From NCBI GenBank assembly GCA_003229755.1, contig QIFJ01000210.1:1-8404 (forward strand): a DNA stretch of 8,404 bases. The letters are read 5' to 3'. Each line of letters starts with the position of its first letter. Within the stretch, counting starts at the first letter, position 1. A program made the position numbers and the translations under genes. The notes beneath the pieces are model-generated. The model did no database searches. It was not told the DNA's origin and worked only from the letters and a program-made list of their open reading frames with translations. Shown piece after piece: positions 6,645 through 8,404 of the stretch. This DNA is from Pseudomonadota bacterium (GTDB lineage: Bacteria > BMS3Abin14).

Positions 6645-6714
6645 AAGAGCCTTAACGCAGGGGGCCGCAAAGGGGGCTATTCAGCCCCTACCGCAGGGAA
6701 CCGCGGGGGAAACC
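6645..6714 (-). repeat. Inverted copy of the hairpin-bearing intergenic repeat
   Basis: Read on the minus strand, this stretch aligns over about 70 bases with 6861-6931 with modest differences: both contain GGTTT, GCGG, CTGCGG/CTGCGC, GGGCTGA, TAGCCC, GCGGCCC, CTGCGTTA and GGCTCTT in the same order. It starts 17 bases after the uvrC stop. The core is a stem GGGGGCT (6672-6678) and AGCCCCT (6683-6689) around a 4-base loop, the counterpart of the hairpin at 6888-6903. Confidence 0.65.
6672..6689. terminator. Possible weak terminator hairpin after uvrC
   Basis: A 7-bp stem (GGGGGCT/AGCCCCT, one G-T pair) with an ATTC loop lies 43 bases after the uvrC stop. No T-run follows on either strand, so this is a candidate RNA 3'-end stabiliser rather than a proven intrinsic terminator. 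It is also the core of a repeat element. Confidence 0.3.
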
Positions 6715-6816
6715 AACAAGTAAAGAAGCTTTTTCTGGAAACAAAAAAATAAAAAAAAGAATAGTTTGTAATTGCGATTGTAATTGAAGCCCAAACAAGT
6801 TGTTTTCCTTGGTCAT

Positions 6817-6866
6817 TCTGCGTTAAAAGCTCTTATCTCTTCATATAAAACCCAAACCCAGGTTTT
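6817..6866. repeat. 50-base direct repeat, copy 1
   Basis: Matches 6915-6964 with three differences in 50 bases. It contains CTGCGTTA, an imperfect hairpin TTATCT-CTTC-ATATAA (6833-6848) and AAACCCAGGTTT. Weaker similarity continues to about 6893, against 6965-6990 in the second copy. Confidence 0.85.
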
Positions 6867-6887
6867 CTCCTGCGGCCCACTGCGCTA

Positions 6888-6903
6888 AGGGCTGACTAGC
6901 CCT
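6888..6903. repeat. Perfect 6-bp hairpin between the 50-base repeats
   Basis: AGGGCT-GACT-AGCCCT lies between the two 50-base direct repeats and matches the core stem of the inverted copy after uvrC, so the stem is conserved between copies although its bases differ. Confidence 0.6.
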
Positions 6904-6914
6904 CCCCGCGGCCC

Positions 6915-6964
6915 TCTGCGTTACAGGCTCTTATCTCTTCAGATAAAACCCAAACCCAGGTTTT
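6915..6964. repeat. 50-base direct repeat, copy 2
   Basis: The second copy begins 98 bases after the first. Here the inner hairpin TTATCT-CTTC-AGATAA (6931-6946) is perfect. A truncated third start, CTGCGTTAAGAGCTT, follows at 6978-6992, just before the mobB stop codon. Confidence 0.85.
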
Positions 6965-7004
6965 TCAATGCGGTACTCTGCGTTAAGAGCTTGGCATTGG
7001 ATTA

Positions 7005-7502
7005 TTATAGAAATCTTTTTACAATAAAATCACAAACCCCTTCGGCATCATCCAGGTCAAAGACCGGTACATCGATCTCAAGGTCTGCATCTGATACGAC
7101 CGCGATCAGATGAGGATCGTTCTCCTGCCCCCTGCACAGGAGATCACTGCCCATTTGTGACCTGTGAACCTCTATTTTGGGCAAAGAGCCGTACTTGTAA
7201 CCCTCTGCCAGCATGATGTCCGCATTCATCGCATATATAGAGGCAAGTTCTTCAGCCTCCATTTCCCTGTCCATCTTTCCAGTAAAACAGAGGGTATCTG
7301 ATGAGGACAGGAGAGAGATGTCAGCTCCCGCATTGGAAAAACGCCACGAATCTGTTCCTTCAATATCAATGTTGATCTCATGGCGTGAATGCTTCAAGGC
7401 AGCAACTGTGTACCCCCTGTTTTTCAGACACTGGATCACACCTTCCATAAGGGTCGTTTTTCCAGTACCGGATAATCCAACAAAGAGTACTATAGGTGGC
7501 AT
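7005..7502 (-). CDS. mobB: Molybdopterin-guanine dinucleotide biosynthesis protein MobB
   Basis: MobB is a small GTP-binding P-loop protein that assists MobA in converting molybdopterin to its guanine dinucleotide form, used by DMSO reductase-family enzymes such as formate dehydrogenases and nitrate reductases. The 165 residues match the family length. Visible motifs: Walker A GLSGTGKTTL (9-18), the MobB-typical LKHSRHEINIDIEGTDSWRF (36-55) with NAGA after it, LAEGYK (98-103) as the Walker B region, PKIEVHR (108-114) and IAVVSD (133-138). It ends DFIVKRFL. ATG at 7500-7502 is preceded by an excellent AGGAGAGG. It stands alone between two genes on the other strand, with no moaA, moeA or mobA in view, so its partner must be elsewhere. 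All key motifs are intact. Confidence 0.95.
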   Translation of the reverse strand: MPPIVLFVGLSGTGKTTLMEGVIQCLKNRGYTVAALKHSRHEINIDIEGTDSWRFSNAGADISLLSSSDTLCFTGKMDREMEAEELASIYAMNADIMLAEGYKYGSLPKIEVHRSQMGSDLLCRGQENDPHLIAVVSDADLEIDVPVFDLDDAEGVCDFIVKRFL

Positions 7503-7508
7503 TATGAA

Positions 7509-7516
7509 CCTCTCCT
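7509..7516 (-). promoter_or_regulatory. Strong ribosome binding site of mobB
   Basis: On the minus strand this reads AGGAGAGG, six bases before the mobB ATG. It is the best Shine-Dalgarno in the window and fixes the start. Confidence 0.85.
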
Positions 7517-7519
7517 GAA

Positions 7520-7805
7520 GTCAGTTTCTAGTTTCTGGTTTCTGGTTTCTAGTAATGTTCAAGTGATTTCATATGATTAGATATTGGAAATTAGTTTCTA
7601 TGTTTTCACCCCTTCCTTGATGGGAGGGGACAAAGGGGAGGGTGGTAGGATATCCCCCTCTCCTCGGTCCTCTACCCTTCGGCAGGCTCAGGACAGGGCA
7701 CCAGGGGAGAGGAAGAGTTTTTGTAGGCACATTGCCAAGTTTAATGCATTACGCTGTAGTCGTGACTCGCCTGAAACCAGAAACCAGTAACCAGAAACTA
7801 TTATA
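7520..7805. repeat. Heptamer hairpin element, copy 1, apparently interrupted
   Basis: Four GTTTCTA/GTTTCTG heptamers (7524-7551) run into GTAATGTTCAAGTGATTTCA. Their inverse partners, GAAACCA-type units (7773-7800), come only after about 200 bases of other sequence, then ACTATTATA. The left 52 bases (7520-7571) match 7813-7864 at 44 positions, and the right edge CCAGAAACTATTATA (7791-7805) equals 7886-7900. This copy therefore looks like the intact element with a segment inserted in its loop. Confidence 0.7.
7600..7720. repeat. GC-rich two-hairpin segment inside copy 1
   Basis: A hairpin CCCCTTCC (7609-7616) with GGGAGGGG (7622-7629) is followed by a second, CCTCTCCTC (7657-7665) with GGGGAGAGG (7704-7712). 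The loop of the second contains CCCTTCGGCAGGCTCAGGAC (7675-7694), a form of a short repeat found between genes in many bacteria. The right end CAGGGGAGAGGAAGAGTTT (7702-7720) is identical to 2565-2583 in the livF-uvrB gap. Confidence 0.65.
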
Positions 7806-7812
7806 TTAGAGG

Positions 7813-7900
7813 GTCAGTTTCTAGTTTCCAGTTCCCAGTTTCTGGTAATGTTCACATGATTTCACTAGAAACCAGAAACTAGAAACCAGAAACTATTATA
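7813..7900. repeat. Heptamer hairpin element, copy 2, intact
   Basis: Four GTTTCTA-type heptamers (7817-7844) face four GAAACCA/GAAACTA heptamers (7868-7895) across a short loop, GTAATGTTCACATGATTTCA. About 22 of 28 positions pair, so it could fold into one long imperfect stem. It is separated from copy 1 by seven bases and ends ten bases before the -35 box of the next gene. Confidence 0.8.
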
Positions 7901-7909
7901 AAAGGATAC

Positions 7910-7939
7910 TTGACAAATGTGCCAGATATTTTCCATATT
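7910..7939 (+). promoter_or_regulatory. Probable sigma70-type promoter for the transglycosylase gene
   Basis: A perfect TTGACA (7910-7915) is followed after 18 bases by CATATT (7934-7939), which matches four of six -10 consensus positions. Transcription would start near 7946, giving a leader of roughly 50 bases. The -35 box is consensus; the -10 box is only moderate. Confidence 0.5.
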
Positions 7940-7998
7940 ACAAGCGTTTTAGATGATTGCAGGTTTTGGATAGTGGATCAGGAGTGACAGGCAACAAA

Positions 7999-8404
7999 AT
8001 GCGACTACTTACAATGAGCTGCAAGACACTTTTATTACTTATGATCCTTTTCGCGCTGGTCTTTCCGAGTCAGCTAAGGGCGGATATTTACCGTTATATA
8101 GATGAGACAGGAACGGTATATTTTACCGATTACCCCAGACACGATGGATTCAAGGTTTATTTAAGGGAGCGGCCGGGCAGGGCGTTACAACTTTCCAGGG
8201 GATACTATCCCTATCGCAGCCTGGTACTGGAAGCGTCAACAGTACACGGGCTTGAAGAGCCATTGCTTAGGGCTGTCATCGAGATCGAATCTGACTATAA
8301 CCGCTACGCTATTTCAAGAGCCGGCGCAAGAGGCCTGATGCAGCTTATGCCGGAGACGATGGATTACCTTGGAGTCAAGAACCCCTGGGACCCGAGGCAG
8401 AATG
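7999..8404 (+). CDS. Secreted lytic transglycosylase, SLT (GH23-like) domain, N-terminal part
   Basis: The first 135 residues are present and the window ends inside the gene. Such enzymes cleave peptidoglycan glycan strands to 1,6-anhydro products in the periplasm. Seen: an apparent signal peptide (1-28, hydrophobic core LLLLMILFALVF, likely cut after LRA), a DUF4124-like segment (about 29-54, IYRYIDETGTVYFTD), then the start of the SLT fold with the probable catalytic Glu97 in AVIEIESDYNRYA, followed by SRAGARGLMQLMPET (106-120), the family hallmark. ATG 7999 is chosen because it leaves a full signal peptide. An ACAGG lies seven bases upstream and AGGAG (7980-7984) somewhat too far. GTG 7984 and ATG 8014 are alternatives. 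The fold assignment is firm; the exact subfamily needs the missing C-terminus. Confidence 0.92.
   Translation, partial: MRLLTMSCKTLLLLMILFALVFPSQLRADIYRYIDETGTVYFTDYPRHDGFKVYLRERPGRALQLSRGYYPYRSLVLEASTVHGLEEPLLRAVIEIESDYNRYAISRAGARGLMQLMPETMDYLGVKNPWDPRQN

Larger units (their letters stand above)
6629..7004. other. Gap between convergent uvrC and mobB
   Basis: These 376 bases hold no plausible gene. They contain direct and inverted copies of a GC-rich repeat (listed separately), an A-rich stretch at 6739-6758, and small hairpins. Transcripts from both genes end here, but no textbook stem followed by a T-run was found for either direction, so termination is either Rho-dependent or uses the weak hairpins. 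Confidence 0.6.
7503..7998. other. Gap between divergent mobB and transglycosylase genes
   Basis: This 496-base gap holds the mobB ribosome binding site, two tandem heptamer hairpin elements, a GC-rich insert-like segment and a probable promoter for the rightward gene, each listed separately. The open frame at 7584-7790 reads through repeat DNA, including the phrase STLRQAQDRA that is commonly produced by translating a widespread intergenic repeat, so it is not called. Confidence 0.6.

Noticed and set aside
6739..6758. A-rich stretch as the T-run of a minus-strand mobB terminator
   Set aside because: No stable stem lies immediately before it on the minus strand, and it is about 250 bases past the mobB stop.
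7584..7790. 68-residue open frame containing STLRQAQDRA
   Set aside because: The frame reads through GC-rich intergenic repeats, and this peptide is a common artefact of translating a widespread repeat.

Overview
The window is ordinary bacterial chromosome with compact genes and unusually repeat-rich gaps. It holds the end of a branched-chain amino acid (Liv-type) ABC transporter operon, a uvrB-uvrC DNA repair pair, a lone mobB on the opposite strand, and the start of a secreted lytic transglycosylase. Protein character (extended Liv cassette, UvrB/UvrC of normal length, MobB, a DUF4124-like plus SLT lysozyme-fold protein) and the degenerate heptamer repeats in every longer gap suggest an anaerobic Deltaproteobacterium (Desulfobacterota) or a near relative such as Nitrospirota. 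This is an inference from style, not a phylogenetic result.

Layout. 1-90: C-terminal end of an upstream gene, probably the LivM permease. 120-1370: livG, an ABC ATPase whose nucleotide-binding domain is split by an inserted block of about 136 residues with four predicted membrane helices. 1430-2134: livF, a normal ATPase. 2135-2769: a gap of about 635 bases full of heptamer arrays and an imperfect inverted repeat, with no convincing gene. 2770-4812 uvrB (TTG start) and 4793-6628 uvrC overlap by 20 bases and are probably translationally coupled. 6629-7004: a gap between convergent genes carrying direct and inverted copies of a GC-rich, hairpin-bearing repeat. 7005-7502 (minus): mobB. 7503-7998: two tandem copies of a heptamer-built hairpin element, one apparently interrupted by about 200 bases of a different repeat type, then a probable sigma70 promoter. 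7999-8404: lytic transglycosylase, cut by the window end.

How the genes work together. LivG and LivF would form the ATPase pair of a high-affinity importer for branched-chain or other hydrophobic amino acids. UvrB and UvrC carry out damage verification and dual incision in nucleotide excision repair; uvrA is not in the window. MobB assists molybdenum cofactor maturation. The transglycosylase would act on periplasmic peptidoglycan.

The two observations most worth a second look are the membrane-helix insertion between Walker A and the Q-loop of LivG, and the period-7 repeat families of different sequence that fill the longer gaps and also the short livG-livF gap.
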